64,000 bases of DNA from Pseudevernia furfuracea (lineage: Eukaryota > Ascomycota > Lecanoromycetes > Lecanorales > Parmeliaceae): NCBI GenBank assembly GCA_022315425.1, contig JAIUPT010000022.1, positions 434,001 to 498,000 of the forward strand. Reading direction: 5' to 3'. The notes beneath the pieces were generated by a model. It searched no databases. It had not been told where the DNA came from and saw only the letters and a program-made list of their open reading frames with translations. Both the position numbers and the translations under genes were made by a program. Positions 1 to 11,675 of this stretch are shown one piece after another. Position 1 is the first letter of the stretch; each line of letters starts with the position of its first letter.

Positions 1-49
1 CAGCCCTATCAAAACCGCTAGCTTCACCGTTCGTCTCCCCTTCTCCCCC

Positions 50-1015
50 ATGCCATCACCTCCGTCCCCTACCCACCATGACGTCTATACCCGGCTCATC
101 GCCGCTCTCCACCCCTCGCCTCCCGTACAGCTAGAAATCGAGATCCTCCCCTCGAGCTTTCCCCCTGAGATCTTGCACGAGTCCCCGGCCGTCGGTGTCC
201 CAAAGCCCCTCCTCGTATCACTCTACGTCAAAGCTCGCAAGATCTTCTTCGATCACGTCTCGTCTCGTGACTCGGAGTCGTACCATGCAGCACTGCAAGC
301 GACAGCCATAATACTACTCTTCGACCCCAATCACCTCACAGCGGCCAACTTCAGGAAGCGGCATATCCAACGCTTCTCTAGTACACGGACCAAGAATGAC
401 TACAATGACCGGGATTTCGGGGAGTTGGCAGAAGCTGTACGACACGAATTGAAATTTCTAGAAAGTCTGGTCGCGAGTCCGTTGAGCAAGCATGCCAAAT
501 CTTCTACTCTTTGGGCGCAACGTCTATGGATCGTACAGAAGTTTTTCCCGTTCGCTGTGCGAGAGCGTACAGGTGACGAGGCGATGCAGATGATGGATAT
601 GGGGGGCTTCTGGGACGACGAATTGGTGATTGTGATGAAGGCTGGAGAGACACATCCGAGGAATTACTACGCCTGGCAGTATGCAAGACAGCTCTTCTCT
701 TTTCTATGTTCTAAACGCCCTGACATTGTGGAGAGAAGACGGCGGGATAAGGAATTGCTGCGTGACAGTATCGGGCTAGTGCGTAGGTGGTGCTTGATAC
801 ATCCAAGGGATATCTCGGGTTGGGCTTTCTTGGTCTTCCTGCTGGAGCAACTGCATGATGAAGGCTGCGATGAAGGGAATAAGGAAAAGGGGTTTGAAGA
901 TGAAATCGGGATATCTGTATCGGAGATCAGAGAATTTGCAAGGAAATATAAATGGAAGGGACAGAGTGTCGATTGGTTTTTAAAGGCCATGAAAACGCGG
1001 GATATCGATTGTTGA
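50..1015 (+). CDS. Protein prenyltransferase alpha-subunit repeat protein (PTAR1-like)
   Basis: This is a single-exon gene of 321 residues. It begins at the first ATG in the window and no in-frame upstream ATG is visible in the 49 bases before it. Imperfect PPTA-type repeats, the helical hairpins of farnesyl/geranylgeranyl transferase alpha subunits, are seen near residues 92-107 (DPNHLTAANFRKRHI), 203-216 (HPRNYYAWQYARQL) and 251-266 (HPRDISGWAFLVFLLE). The family match is to PTAR1-type proteins, the alpha-like subunit of the Golgi geranylgeranyltransferase III described in animals, rather than to canonical Ram2 or Bet4, because the repeats are few and degenerate. A Rab or SNARE prenylation role is inference. 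It is convergent with the DENN gene. Confidence 0.72.
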   Translation: MPSPPSPTHHDVYTRLIAALHPSPPVQLEIEILPSSFPPEILHESPAVGVPKPLLVSLYVKARKIFFDHVSSRDSESYHAALQATAIILLFDPNHLTAANFRKRHIQRFSSTRTKNDYNDRDFGELAEAVRHELKFLESLVASPLSKHAKSSTLWAQRLWIVQKFFPFAVRERTGDEAMQMMDMGGFWDDELVIVMKAGETHPRNYYAWQYARQLFSFLCSKRPDIVERRRRDKELLRDSIGLVRRWCLIHPRDISGWAFLVFLLEQLHDEGCDEGNKEKGFEDEIGISVSEIREFARKYKWKGQSVDWFLKAMKTRDIDC

Positions 1016-1403
1016 ACCTCAAGACTGTTGAAGTGCTCTTTGAAACTCAATTGTGTCCCTAACCTAGCATATCTAGCTTCTCACGCTGACTCGATCTTTG
1101 ATCGAAAATTCGCTTTTTGAAATGCTCCGTACTAAGAGTATATTGCTCTTCGGTGCATACCATTAGTATTGTCTTTTGTCCAAGAGATATCAACGACAGA
1201 CTCTGGCATCCAAGAGCCGTCTCCAAATTCGGACATTATTTCGTCATCATTCAAAATGCATCCCTGTGTACTATACTATGATGGCGGTGACTGTGCGAGC
1301 CCGTTCAACCCCCCGTTGGGCCCCAACATGCTTGGAATCGGCTTTCTCGTGGCCTTGACGGTATTGATTCGTGGAACACCTTGAAGGACCCGGGGCTCCT
1401 TCA
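1016..1403. other. Intergenic, convergent 3' ends
   Basis: About 390 bases lie between two convergent genes. A longer alternative last exon of the DENN gene could extend in here, to a stop at about 1271, if the donor at 1501 is used. No other gene was seen. Confidence 0.5.
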
Positions 1404-4400
1404 TCAAAGTAGGATCGAGTTTCGCAGGGACTTAAACATATCAGCAAGCAGCCTTTGAGAACTTTCACACGTTGAGCAGTATTTGATAAGAGGAGACCTA
1501 CCTCTCGTGATGATTGCTCTCACATCCCCAGGAATTCGACCTTTGGGGGGTGTGGCGGCTGCCGTTCTCCAAAGATGATCATATGTATCCAAGAGAAAGT
1601 CTGTCCTCGATTTGCCAAACATGGATGCCCGGCCTCGGTTTCTCTTAGAAAGAATCATCTGGTCAAAGAGCATGATTGACGGGTCACTGGCTGGCTTTGC
1701 TTCGCGTTCGTGAATGAATTCGTTGAAGCCTATGCAGGTTTAAGTAGACACACATCAGCTGTATAAGCGGGTACTTACCTTGCGTCTGCTGCAATACCTG
1801 CATGTACTCAGCATTCTCTGAGGGTAGGCTCTTCAAGAATCCAGTCATGTTGAAGCCATAAAGCAAGCCAGACTTCTTCTGCTCCTTGTTCGGAGGCGAT
1901 AGAAACTTTCTGTAAGTATAGAACAGGGCTGCAAAGCATCGTGCAAAGGCCGCGCGCACTTGTTCTGGGTGGAAAGCCGCAGGGCAAACAATGCAGACCT
2001 GCTGAGCACACCTACCATGAGCGTTGATGCCGCATCCAGTGCATCTATAGATCCCATCCTCAGCCTTGTCATCGCAGATGGTGCACACAGAGCGTTCGTC
2101 ATGGTATCTCCACTGGAAGCAGTGACCCTCAACCCAATTCGTGCCCTCGGAGTTGCGGACAGGCTGCATCAGCATGTTCGGCATTATCGTTGAGGCTGCC
2201 AATGTGGACTGAGCATAGGTGGATGGGGCATAGGTTGACATGGCGTAATTTCCTGTACCTATAGTTGTTGTCGAATGGCTCGAAGAGTGGTTACTGAATG
2301 GTACACTGGGCCGTCTTATCATGGGGTTTCGATCGGGAGCATACGTTGAGCTTCTTTTAGAAGCGGTTTCGAAATGGCCGGATCGTTTTCCGCGAAGGCT
2401 AGCTTGAATGGCAAAGCCCGAGTCGCTGCGAGAGGTTGGTGTGAGTGGTAGAGGTGGAAACGAGGCTGATGTTGGTGAAAGCTTTGGGGAAGGAGGCGTA
2501 CTGCCTTTCGCTGTAGAACTTGTCGATGGCCGTTGACCTTCTGTCTTGTCACTCTTTGGGGGCTGGAAAGCGTTGAACACGAGAGACTTCGCCGGGAGAT
2601 TGGAACTATTGTCTCCGAACGAAGTCGAGTCAAGGCCAACATACTTGGCCAAGAAAGTTGATTGTGGCATGCCAGTAAAAATCTGAGGACTCTCAGATGA
2701 GAAGGTATCAAATGGAAATGCCTCGATAGCATAAGCCGGTGGTCCTTTCGAAACCCCAAATCGATTGTGATGTGGCGCAGCCAATTGAAGCAAAGACGTC
2801 AATTTACGTCGCTGTTGCTTTGGCATAGGTGTTGGTCTGATAGTAGACTCTATCTCGTCCTGGTCTAGATCGACGAGTATAAAGTCGTCTTCTGGAAGTT
2901 CGACATTTTCGTACCGACGTTCAATACCGACAATGTAAGGGCAAGGGGCTTCAAGAGCTTGGATTAGTCTGGCCGGAAGCACTGGAATGAAGATACCACA
3001 CCACGTCAGAGGATACAAAAGCTCGACGAGAGCCTTGCATGCAAGGTGAAGCATGGAAGTGTGAGAAGATAGGAGGATAATGCGAGACTCGGTCAAAACG
3101 AACTCGATTCAAGGTCAGCAAAATGTCTCCCAGAGGTGAAAACACATACCTCAAGGAGAACCACTATGTTTGGAATAGACAATGCCCGGAAGAGCGCATA
3201 GAGATCGGTCTATCCACAGTTAGTATTGACTCTATCGATTGATACCGGTTTCTATACATTTCTGGAGCCTGGGATCTCATTGACGGCTTCTTTCCTCGCA
3301 AACAAACGAAGCTCCCTGATCGATACCTCTACTTGAGTTTTTGAGGAAATCGGACTCAACGCCTCAGCGCAGAGGTTGACAACATATCTCTCCAAGGGTT
3401 GCCACATCCCAATTTTCGGTGAGCTTGGAGGGACTCGCACAATGCTTCCATCAGCCATTGGTACCACTACCGCTTTGAGCCATTCTTTCCAAAAGCTCGT
3501 TAGGTATGGATCGCGACCAAGAATGCCATACGACCGCGGTATCCAAAGGCCAGTTTCGCCATTGGTAAGGCCTTCGATCTTTGCTGCAGCGCCATGCCTC
3601 ACCGGTCTAAGCAGATCTGCCATCAGACCTATTTTCTCCTCCACAGCACTAATGTCGTCTTCAAGTGCCTCTCTTGCTGAAGATCCAGAGTCCACGGTTG
3701 GCAATCGTGCCAATAGTCTTGATAGTTTGACCCTCTCAACGGCGAGCCGCTCTCCTAGACTGCTTGCTAGCTCTCGCTCCTCGTCCGTCATATTGTCTCG
3801 CCTCCACTTCTCACATTCTCGTTCCAGCTCTCCAGAGGCTCGCTCATTGAGAGGAATCCACACATTTATACAGATACCGTAGAGTCGTGAATTGTCGCTA
3901 GAGGTCATTGCGAAGCCATGCCATGTCGCACGCGGTCGCTCATCTGCCGAGACGATGTGGATATCATTCGGGAATGCAAACATTGGGACGTAGTCGGGGA
4001 ATGACCCTCTTCTTTTGGTCTCCTCCACCATGCTTTTTGGGGGGTACCGGTCTAGAAGCACTGGTTCGAACCTTCGCTTCAAAGGATGAGTGTTGACGTC
4101 GTCGTTCAGAGGTTGAGGGCTGGGTATGACAGAATTGTAGTTGCTCAATCGTTTAGACGTTCGGATCGAGGCTGCATACAAACGAGGATCAGTACCCTTT
4201 AGGACTAGTCACATTAATCCGCCAGGGATGCTGCAATGTTAGACAATATGACAGGGGGTTTACCGACATTGTCTCTTGACAGATGACTGCCTCTTCATAC
4301 TGTTCATATCCCGAAAGGAGATTCGCCTCCGTAAGCTCCCAACCCCGGACTTGAGACCTGCTGCATCTTCGTTAACGATCCTCTGTGTCTTCGGCCGAGC

Positions 4401-4928
4401 CTTAGGCCTATTGGGCACCACGGCCCCAGCGCTGAGTGTCAAATCCGATAAGAACGAGTCTCGCTGGGAGGCAAATTTCTTCAAGGCATTTTCAAAGTCC
4501 GTGTCGCTAAGCAGGCGGCCGTTGCCGTTGATCTGAGATCCTTTGATTGTAGTACTACTTCGGTTGCTGTCTGTGCCCTTCCTGTCGGGAGAAAGGGATA
4601 AGGACGTTATTGACAAGCGTGCTTCATCCGAGAGATTCGACAGGCGCTGGTATGAATTTCTCTTGGCCTTCTTGGATGTTGCATCTTTCAGGTCTTGCGA
4701 GTCACCTTCGGCTTCGGCAGCCCTATCTTCTTCAATTGTAGGCTCGACAGGGGCTGTAGGAGCAAGGTCTGTGGGCTCTTCATCCTTCCCCCACCGTAGT
4801 TGACAACTATCCACACCTGTAAAAGTATTAGAAACAGATGCAATGAGCAAACAAGGTCACGCACCAGCTATGAAGAACCAGTCACTGAGGGGAAAGTTGG
4901 AGGTGTCTATGATCTGCGTCGGAGCCAT
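1404..4928 (-). CDS. DENN-domain protein with C1 zinc finger (Rab GEF-like)
   Basis: This is a seven-exon model of 1063 residues: 4928-4865, 4816-4268, 4171-3258, 3209-3150, 3102-1779, 1729-1498, 1452-1404. Exon 1 gives MAPTQIID then the uDENN-like SDWFFIAG. A low-complexity insert follows in exon 2, more uDENN in exon 3, and the cDENN core (DLYALFRALSIPNIVVLLE, then ESRIILLSS) in exons 4-5. A Cys/His C1-type finger (CTICDDKAEDGIYRCTGCG) lies at about 2070-1985, and dDENN follows in exons 5-7. DENN proteins are exchange factors for Rab GTPases; which Rab is served here cannot be read. The exon 2/3 join uses an odd GTCGGT donor to keep frame. The last donor is ambiguous: GTAGGT at 1501 would give a different C-terminus ending near 1271. 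Confidence 0.85.
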
Positions 4929-6440
4929 TGAGTTGGGCTCGAACCTGTCAAGGGTTAAAGAGTGTGGGGAAAGCAAGTGCAAAGTGAGAGTCTTTTTGCC
5001 AGGACTTCATGTCATAGATAGATTCTATTGGATGGTCGGTCAGGCTTAGGGTAGTGCTGGTAATGAATGTGGTAGATTGGCGCAGCTTTTGCAAATCAAG
5101 GATGATGAGTGGGCCCCATATGCAAGCATGAAAAGCCGCATATGTTTTAACGGCGGCCAGTGCACCCGCGGGCGTCGATGGATACTGATAGGGATAGGGA
5201 TAGGGATAGGGACGAGTCGATTGGGGAGTCAAGCCTGCCGCGCTGCATCAAAAATTCCAAAAGCCCCTTTGGCCTTTTGGGTGGGTCTTGTACTGCAGCG
5301 CTTATGTAGGTACCTTTAGAGTACGGTACTGACTACTTATCAGTCAGTCATCACGCACGCATAATGCAATGTGCGCCTATTCTTCTTTAACAGCTTCGCC
5401 GCAATTTCAAGTAGTTGTAAAGTAAATCGTAGAAAGAGCAGGACGATCTTCTGAAGTTCTGAACGGACCCAGGACCAGTCTTGTGCCAGCAGTGCTGGGT
5501 CGGGCAGCTAAGAAGGAGCGTTGGGGGAGGTCACGGGACTTCTATTGTAAGTACGGATACTTGACTTTTTTTAATTCAGCCGGTTGCAGGATTCTTATGT
5601 ACGAGGGGTACGTATCATGCGAGTTACCCGTATTATATTCGAAGGCGAGAGGGCGAATCCGATGGACTGATAGATCGGGAATAGGGAGAGGCTCTACGCG
5701 CTTATCTACGAATGGAAAGCGGGGATGAGAAGTAGTGAGAACAGGGATTAAATACTTAAAGAAGAAAACAGTTCCGTTTATTCCATTGGACAGAAGTCAA
5801 AACGCAAAACGCCTGGATTACCTTAGCCTCGCATTTTAAGGCTGTCCGAGCACTCCTGAGCGATGTACCGGTATACCGTATACTTACCTGAGTACTACTG
5901 TACTCCCTAGAGTAACCTATCAGCCTATCTATCCCTTTTTTCTTTGTCTCTATGTCTCTTTGTCTCTGCACACTCCTGTAAATTTCGAACCCTTTCATTC
6001 ATAACCCCACCAGACCCCCCGAGCCCCCCAAACATGTGCCAAGGAATTTGCCAGAAATTTGCCAGTAAAAAGGAGAAACGCGTGGCTTTCAGGGGCTCAC
6101 TGAGTGCCAGGTGGCAACTATTTAGGGGTGCCGAGTATCTAGCTTTCGGGAGGTTCTGCCTTCCCGCAATTTTCTTCAACGCTGTCAAGATTTTTAAGCC
6201 TGAGACCGTTTACATGTGCGCAATTCGCTCGAGCCAATATGACCGGATGCAACGACAGCATTCAATACGAAGCATGAGCTGGCTATCTTGGAGCACACTT
6301 CATCGTCAAGCCTCAGCAAGCACGAATGCTGGCCTTCAGCAAACACCAATTATAGCCAGAGATCATTCTAGACACTTGACCCCTCGAAAGACGACACGAA
6401 GCAACCAAGTCTTCATAATGAGGCCATCTTCAGAAGTAGC
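4929..6440. other. Intergenic, DENN promoter side and RING 3' side
   Basis: These 1.5 kb hold the upstream region of the DENN gene and the downstream region of the RING gene. A short hexamer tract (GGGATA units) lies near 5190-5214. Several open frames exist, but none has a recognisable domain or plausible splice pattern, so I call no gene. Confidence 0.5.
5190..5214. repeat. GGGATA microsatellite
   Basis: About four tandem GGGATA units lie upstream of the DENN gene. They resemble telomeric DNA but the unit is not TTAGGG, and the position is internal. Confidence 0.8.
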
Positions 6441-7576
6441 CTATCCCTGACGTCGTACCCAATGCTGGTGATAAGTTGAAAAATCTCGAGCTCCTGACAA
6501 CCCCAATTCTCCAGCTACATTCACGTATCCCTCGCCATTGATTTTTCCCGCATTCTTGACTCGCTTGAGCGATTCCTCATCTCCTTGCCCTCCTTGCCAT
6601 GGTGTACGGCTGAGAAGGCATCAGTTAAGTCTGTCCTTTACGCACCATCGAGGACTATCTTACCAATACACACACCGAATCTCTTTCCCGGCTCGGCTCT
6701 TTGCCCACTGCTCGAAGCAGTCCTTGTGCAAATTGTTCCCACACGCAGCACGGCACCAGACAATGTCCTCTGTTCCCGGCTCAAATTCCGTGAAGCAAAT
6801 TGGGCAATCACCCGAGACTTCTTTGCGGTTGGAAGAGGAAGAGGCAGACGCCTCGGACGACGCGGGTGTGGGTGCAGAGGCGAATATTTCATGCAGTTCC
6901 TTGGAAATTAGACCATAGTCAGTGGCAAAATGAACCTCTCCGATCTAAATCGGACTTACCGACGAGAGCAAAGCGAGTTGGTATTGTAGATGTTCAGGGG
7001 CTTTAAGGACGTTGTGCAAGACCTTTGGTAGGCGATTAGCAGGTCATCCAAACTCATAGATATTTGGAGAGCTATACATATACGATGTGCTTGCACTGAT
7101 TGCCCTTCCGGCTATCTGGACATGTGCAACTCGATAAATGGCAGATAGTAATGCTGTAGACGTTACCGGTAGTGCCTGCAAGATCGATAGTCTCCTCGGG
7201 AACTTCTGAGGTGCCACCGCGAGTTCGATCAATCACAAACATCCTGCAAGCCATGATGAGTCCCGATGTTGGACCCGGTGTACTGCCGCTCTCACCTCTG
7301 AGTGGTCGCTCGATTCAGCCTCTCCAGGTAGCTCGACGGGGCATGCGCTCGAAACCTCCTCAATCGCTTCTCTTCATCTTTTGGTTTGCGAGAAGATGCA
7401 CCCTTTTTTTTCTTGGTCGGTGGAGAAGGGGCTTGAGTTTCGTCCTCCTGTGTCAGGTCCATGACCGGTCCTTTGGTCTTAGGATTGGACGTGGCGGCCA
7501 TCTTTCGCTTCTTCGAGGCGGTGGGTTCAGAGCACGCCGCTTTATTCACTGGCGAGATTGCATGGTCTTCAATCAT
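6441..7576 (-). CDS. SWIM + RING finger protein (putative E3 ubiquitin ligase)
   Basis: This is a five-exon model: 7576-7296, 7243-7078, 7022-6960, 6899-6664, 6609-6441, giving 304 residues. After a basic low-complexity N-terminus comes a SWIM zinc finger (CTCPDSRKGNQCKHIVY; CxC then CxH) in exon 2. A linker follows, then a C-terminal RING reading CPICF, WCRAACGNNLHKDCFEQW and, across the last splice, CVYCRTPW. The RING ligands are split by the exon 4/5 junction, and the frame closes only with that intron removed. SWIM plus RING is the architecture of ZSWIM2-like E3 ligases; the substrate is unknown. It is divergent from TRAPPC13 across 375 bp. Confidence 0.87.
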
Positions 7577-7951
7577 AGTTTCGGAATGGATATAGGAAGG
7601 GTCAATGCGGTGTGACGGTGATTCGCAGGGTATGAGGTTGCCGATCCGTAGGAGATCTGGATGGAGTATCGGCGGGGAGTGTGTTGTATGTTAGATACTT
7701 AAAACGGCCAGCGGATTTTATCACCTTCTAAACAGAGACAATTGCGGCGGCAGCACCATCAAATTTGTAAAAACGTGAAACTCTACAATGAAATGTCGGC
7801 AAGTATTGGGGAAGGAAGACAGTAAACATTGACTGATGTCACAAAAGCCCCAGCCCTAGATACTCAATTAGATTTAGAGTAGAAGGGACAAAAACCCAAC
7901 CATACAACACCTCAACCCTTCTGTTAACGTTGGACTACCTTTGGCTCGAAG
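7577..7951. promoter_or_regulatory. Divergent promoter region, RING / TRAPPC13
   Basis: This is a head-to-head interval between two start codons. It must hold both promoters. No specific factor site is claimed. Confidence 0.5.
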
Positions 7952-9054
7952 ATGGAAGCACCTCGAGAGCCACATTCAGTCTCCTTGAAAGGTACGTGCA
8001 CTTTGTCAAAATCCTACTTGGATAGTGTAAAGACTGATAATATCAGTTTTGCGGTCAGTCATCATAGATTCTTGTAATGGCGATGTCTAAGATTGTGGAA
8101 GACTGTCGAGACCCTCTTTATTCCAACGATTTCCTCTTCCGCTCCCATCAAAACAGTCCACGTTATATATCGATCCCACCGCAGCACTTGACCTTGGACC
8201 AAATGAGACTGACGACCACTTCCTACTCAATCCCGTTGTATGTTGATCATCGATCAACGCAATCCTGTTTTTGCTTATTTGTACTACAGCTCACTTTACC
8301 TCCGGCTTTTGGCTCTGCATACGTCGGAGAGACTTTCTCATGCACGTTATGTACAAATAACGAGCTGCCAGCAGACTCTGTCCGGCAAGTAACGTCCGTC
8401 AGGGTAGGCGCTGAGATGCAGGCGCCGTCCGGCACCACCACCCTTGAAATGTCTCCACCTGACCAGGAAGCTGCAAAAGTGAACCCTGGGGAATCATTGC
8501 AAAAAATTGTGCGTTTTGAGCTTAGGGAAGAGGGTAACCATACTCTTGCCGTGAACTTGAGCTACTCTGAGACTACGGTTTCCAAAGACCAGTCTGCGTC
8601 CGGTGGGCGCGTCAGAACTTTTCGCAAATTGTACCAATTTGTTGCACGCCCTTGCCTTCGTGTGCGGACGAAAGTGTCAGATCTACCATCTGGTGGCTCG
8701 GACGATACTCAATCACAGGCAGCGAGATATACCCTTGAGGCCCAAATAGAAAATTTTGCGGATGGAACAATTACGCTTGAGGCGGCTACTTTCAATCCAA
8801 AACCAGCGTTCGAATCCACGTCTCTCAATTGGGATGCAAAGGATTTAGACATGCACCATAGTGACAAGCCAAGTATGGTGCCCCGGGACGTATTGCAGAT
8901 AGCCTTTCTAGTTGAGCAGCAAAAGGACGGTCCAGGTAAAGAAGTGACAAAGGATGGCAGGACACTTCTTGGTAATTTGGATATCCAATGGATGACTGTG
9001 ATGGGAGACAGGGGCTTTTTAAGCACTGGTTGGCTAACAACGAAGAAGAAATGA
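7952..9054 (+). CDS. TRAPP complex subunit TRAPPC13 (DUF974)
   Basis: This is a four-exon model: 7952-7991, 8047-8053, 8102-8237, 8290-9054, giving 315 residues. Exon 2 is a 7-nt microexon (TTTTGCG). Joining it gives the family start MEAPREPHSVSLKVLRLSRP, and no other join of the neighbouring frames does so. Hallmarks include LTLPPAFGSAYVGETFSC near residues 61-78 and MGDRGFLSTGWL close to the C-terminus. TRAPPC13 is a subunit of the metazoan and filamentous-fungal TRAPP complexes, which act as GEFs for Ypt/Rab1 and Rab11 at the Golgi. The usual family length is similar, so the gene looks complete. Confidence 0.92.
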
Positions 9055-10028
9055 GACGTCGCGTCTTGCCACAGGAAATTGAGACTACAGGCCGTCGCGT
9101 TCTATGGCTACGATTTGCCATCAAAATTTGAGAAACAAATGGACATCGAGCTTGAATGTGGTCTTTAGCTTCTGCGAACGAGCATCTGTGACGCTTGACT
9201 AATGAGAAGGAAGGATTGAAGCCTCCTTTGGCCTCAGTTGTATCGGAAATCATTGTTCCATTCATGGTATAGCCGCTTGCTCCTAAAGAGAGGTAGGTAG
9301 TTTTGTAATTCCTTAGGGTCCCAAGGTTTCGTGCATAGCTTGTTCAGGGGCCCTCTGGTAAAGCCTTTCGCTTCCACGCTACCTTTCAATGCTGCTGATA
9401 CCCAGCATTTCCAACACAAAGTCTCTGATGAACGCGAAGGCTGCGGCGGGTTAGTCATATGAGACAGCTTGGCCAGCACCCAGGATATGATGGTACGAGG
9501 ATCTGTTCCACGCAATGACAGGAGGGTGTTTGGCCTCTGCTTCGAAAAGCCAGAAAAGGAGTCCATCGTTGATGATAGGAGCCCAAGTTGTTGGCAAGAT
9601 GAAGCTGAGATGGGGAAGAGTTCCTACAATATACTTATTGGCATCGGAATCCAATTCAAGACGTGTAAGGTTCGTCGTCAGCACCGCGAGCAAAAGTAGC
9701 ACGGATCAACAACGACAGTCGCATCCATATACGTCAAGAAAGCCACGAATTAGATCAGTTCGTGCCAATTATGTGAAAGATAGAAGAAGAGTTAACAAAG
9801 CAATACGTGGAATGGTCGGAGAGGTGCCCATCTAGGTTTTACGAACACGAAGCTGTATGATTGCAGGCACATTTCCTTCAGCACCAGCCATTGCGCGAGA
9901 ATGCAGGGATATTTTTCTGTTGAGGGATTGCATGAAGAGGAGGTACTCGGTACAAAGCATCATGAAGCCTCTGGTTGTAATTACAGTTTCAATTCACCAA
10001 TTGAAGGAGTTCGAAACGCAATTTTGTA
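9055..10028. other. Intergenic with possible gene relic
   Basis: About 970 bases lie between TRAPPC13 and the transposon island. Apart from the minus-strand open stretch listed separately, nothing recognisable is present. Confidence 0.45.
9451..9702 (-). pseudogene. Unrecognised open stretch, possible gene remnant
   Basis: An 83-codon minus-strand open frame has protein-like composition, including LTTNLTRLELD and LPTTWAPIINDGLLFWLF. It has no clear ATG, no domain I recognise and no convincing splice partner; a second frame continues at 9566-9234. It could be the decayed edge of a gene damaged by the adjacent transposon block, or chance. Weak call. Confidence 0.2.
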
Positions 10029-10056
10029 CAGAGGTCTGCACCGAAAGTCCTGGACA
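10029..10056 (+). repeat. Left terminal inverted repeat of Tc1/mariner element
   Basis: It begins CAGAGGTCTGCACCG and continues into the shared core. It pairs with 19145-19173, and the mismatches are mostly transitions. Confidence 0.85.
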
Positions 10057-10120
10057 ACTTAGGGCTCATATTCTCTTGGCATACCCTAATGCTTGGCAAT
10101 ATCAAAAAATATCAATGCTT

Positions 10121-10262
10121 TGCATAATAGCGACATCAATGTCGTGCATAGTAGCGATATCAATGCTTCACATACGGAGTGCATACATATACATTGTAAC
10201 GACGTTTCAGTTGTGCGTTATAACGACGTTACAGTAATGCATTATAGCGACGATATCAATAC
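10121..10262 (+). repeat. Degenerate subterminal repeats in the transposon
   Basis: About five diverged copies of a motif like TGCATTATAGCGAC begin near 10121, 10145, 10174, 10214 and 10238, several followed by ATCAAT. They lie between the left terminal repeat and the transposase. They may be transposase-binding repeats, but this is inference. Confidence 0.55.
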
Positions 10263-10384
10263 TATATATACTTGCGCTGAGTTTAGGGGGGGAAGACAAG
10301 GAGATTCAATAGATTTCTAATACAAGTAGAGTTCTCAGCTTCAGTGTTCTTCTCAAGACTCTTCATGTGCTGACAATATCTAAT

Positions 10385-11675
10385 GCTCAGAGCATCAATC
10401 ATGATGACGAAATCAGACTTCAGGCACTTGCTTTGACCGAAGCTGATATTATAATCAAAATTGTTACTGCAATTACTGAGATATCTCGTTAAATCATTGA
10501 TCGTTTACAGAAGCAAGCCCGTGACAGAGAATATAATCTTAGTTAGTTCAAAAACCTTCTATTATCTTATGTCATAGACAAGCCTAGATCTGAACGATCA
10601 TCTATTATTACACCCGAACTTGAGAGTGTTATTTTAGCCGCTATACGAAAGAATCGTTATGATCGTGAAAAAATCTTCTTTATGTTAGCTGCTGAGTAAG
10701 GAATTTCCTTAATAACGATTCTATGAATACTGAAACGTAACAACTTTCGATCAGTTAAAACTATCAAAAAATCGTCTCTTTCGATAGCTCAAATAAAAGT
10801 CAGATATCAATTCGCTCTACGATACAAGAACTGAATCATAAAGAACTAAAAGAATATGATTTGAATCGATAAGATCAGTGTTATCTTAAATTCTCGACGA
10901 GAGCGAATACGACAATAACGTCAGTCTGAGAAGATCTATGTTAATTTCGCTATTCGACGTCGTTTCGTAGATATAATGAAATTTATATTTTAAGAGTGTT
11001 TCTCGTACGATAAAAAGAGCTCATATTACATTTAAAAGATCGAAATAGCAGTCGAAAAGAAGAAATACGTTAAAAAACTAGCTGTTATCAACAAGACTCT
11101 AAAGCCCGAGATCAAATTACAGTGAAAACTCGAGATCGATATACGACGTATAAGCTTACGAAATCTTTTTAATGTGAAGTCTTAATGAAGATTCACAGCA
11201 GAAACTGAGAAAGTTATTATTATAAAAAAGAAAAAGAGAATCAACTAATATCGTTATTAAAAGAAGATCTATTTTTTCTTAACTTCTTCAGCTTCTTTAA
11301 CTTCTTTCGCTAATTTAATATAAATTCTTCTTTTATTGCTTTTAAGATTTGCTTAAAAATACAAAGAGAATAAATCTAAAATAGTGATTATGAAAGACAA
11401 AGTCTCCACATATACGTCGAAGTTTTAAAAATTAGTCTTTATGTTTATAAACATTCTTAGAATATCGTAATATAAAAACTCGTCGAATTTAAACTGCATT
11501 AAGTTATGTTAATCTTGAATAAAGCGACGTACTACACGAAACGATTCGTCTACGACTCGAAAGAAGGCTGAAAAGCGATAAAAATATTGTTAAAAATATA
11601 AGCTCTCACAGAAGAAGATTTAGAAGTGAATCGAGCGTATATCTAGATATATTGTCGAAGTTATTCGTTTGAAGG
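10385..11675 (+). pseudogene. Tc1/mariner (DDE) transposase pseudogene, 5' part
   Basis: One continuous plus-strand frame reads EIRLQALALTEAD (helix-turn-helix region), then SVILNSRRERIRQ (catalytic-core region). It is interrupted by stop codons that all fit CAA, CAG or TGG changed by C-to-T or G-to-A. No frameshifts are needed over this stretch, which separates RIP damage from random decay. The frame resumes after the gypsy insertion at 18963-19069. The true start codon is not preserved. Confidence 0.75.
11671..11675. repeat. Target-site duplication GAAGG (left)
   Basis: It is identical to 18958-18962 on the other side of the gypsy element. Confidence 0.9.

Noticed and set aside
5190..5214. 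Possible internal telomere repeat
   Set aside because: The unit is GGGATA, not TTAGGG, and only about four copies are present.
5944..6450. 168-codon plus-strand open frame
   Set aside because: No ATG at its start, no domain, and its end is antisense to the last exon of the SWIM/RING gene.
10093..10320. Open frame rich in HxxD-like repeats
   Set aside because: It is the translation of subterminal DNA repeats in the transposon, not a gene.
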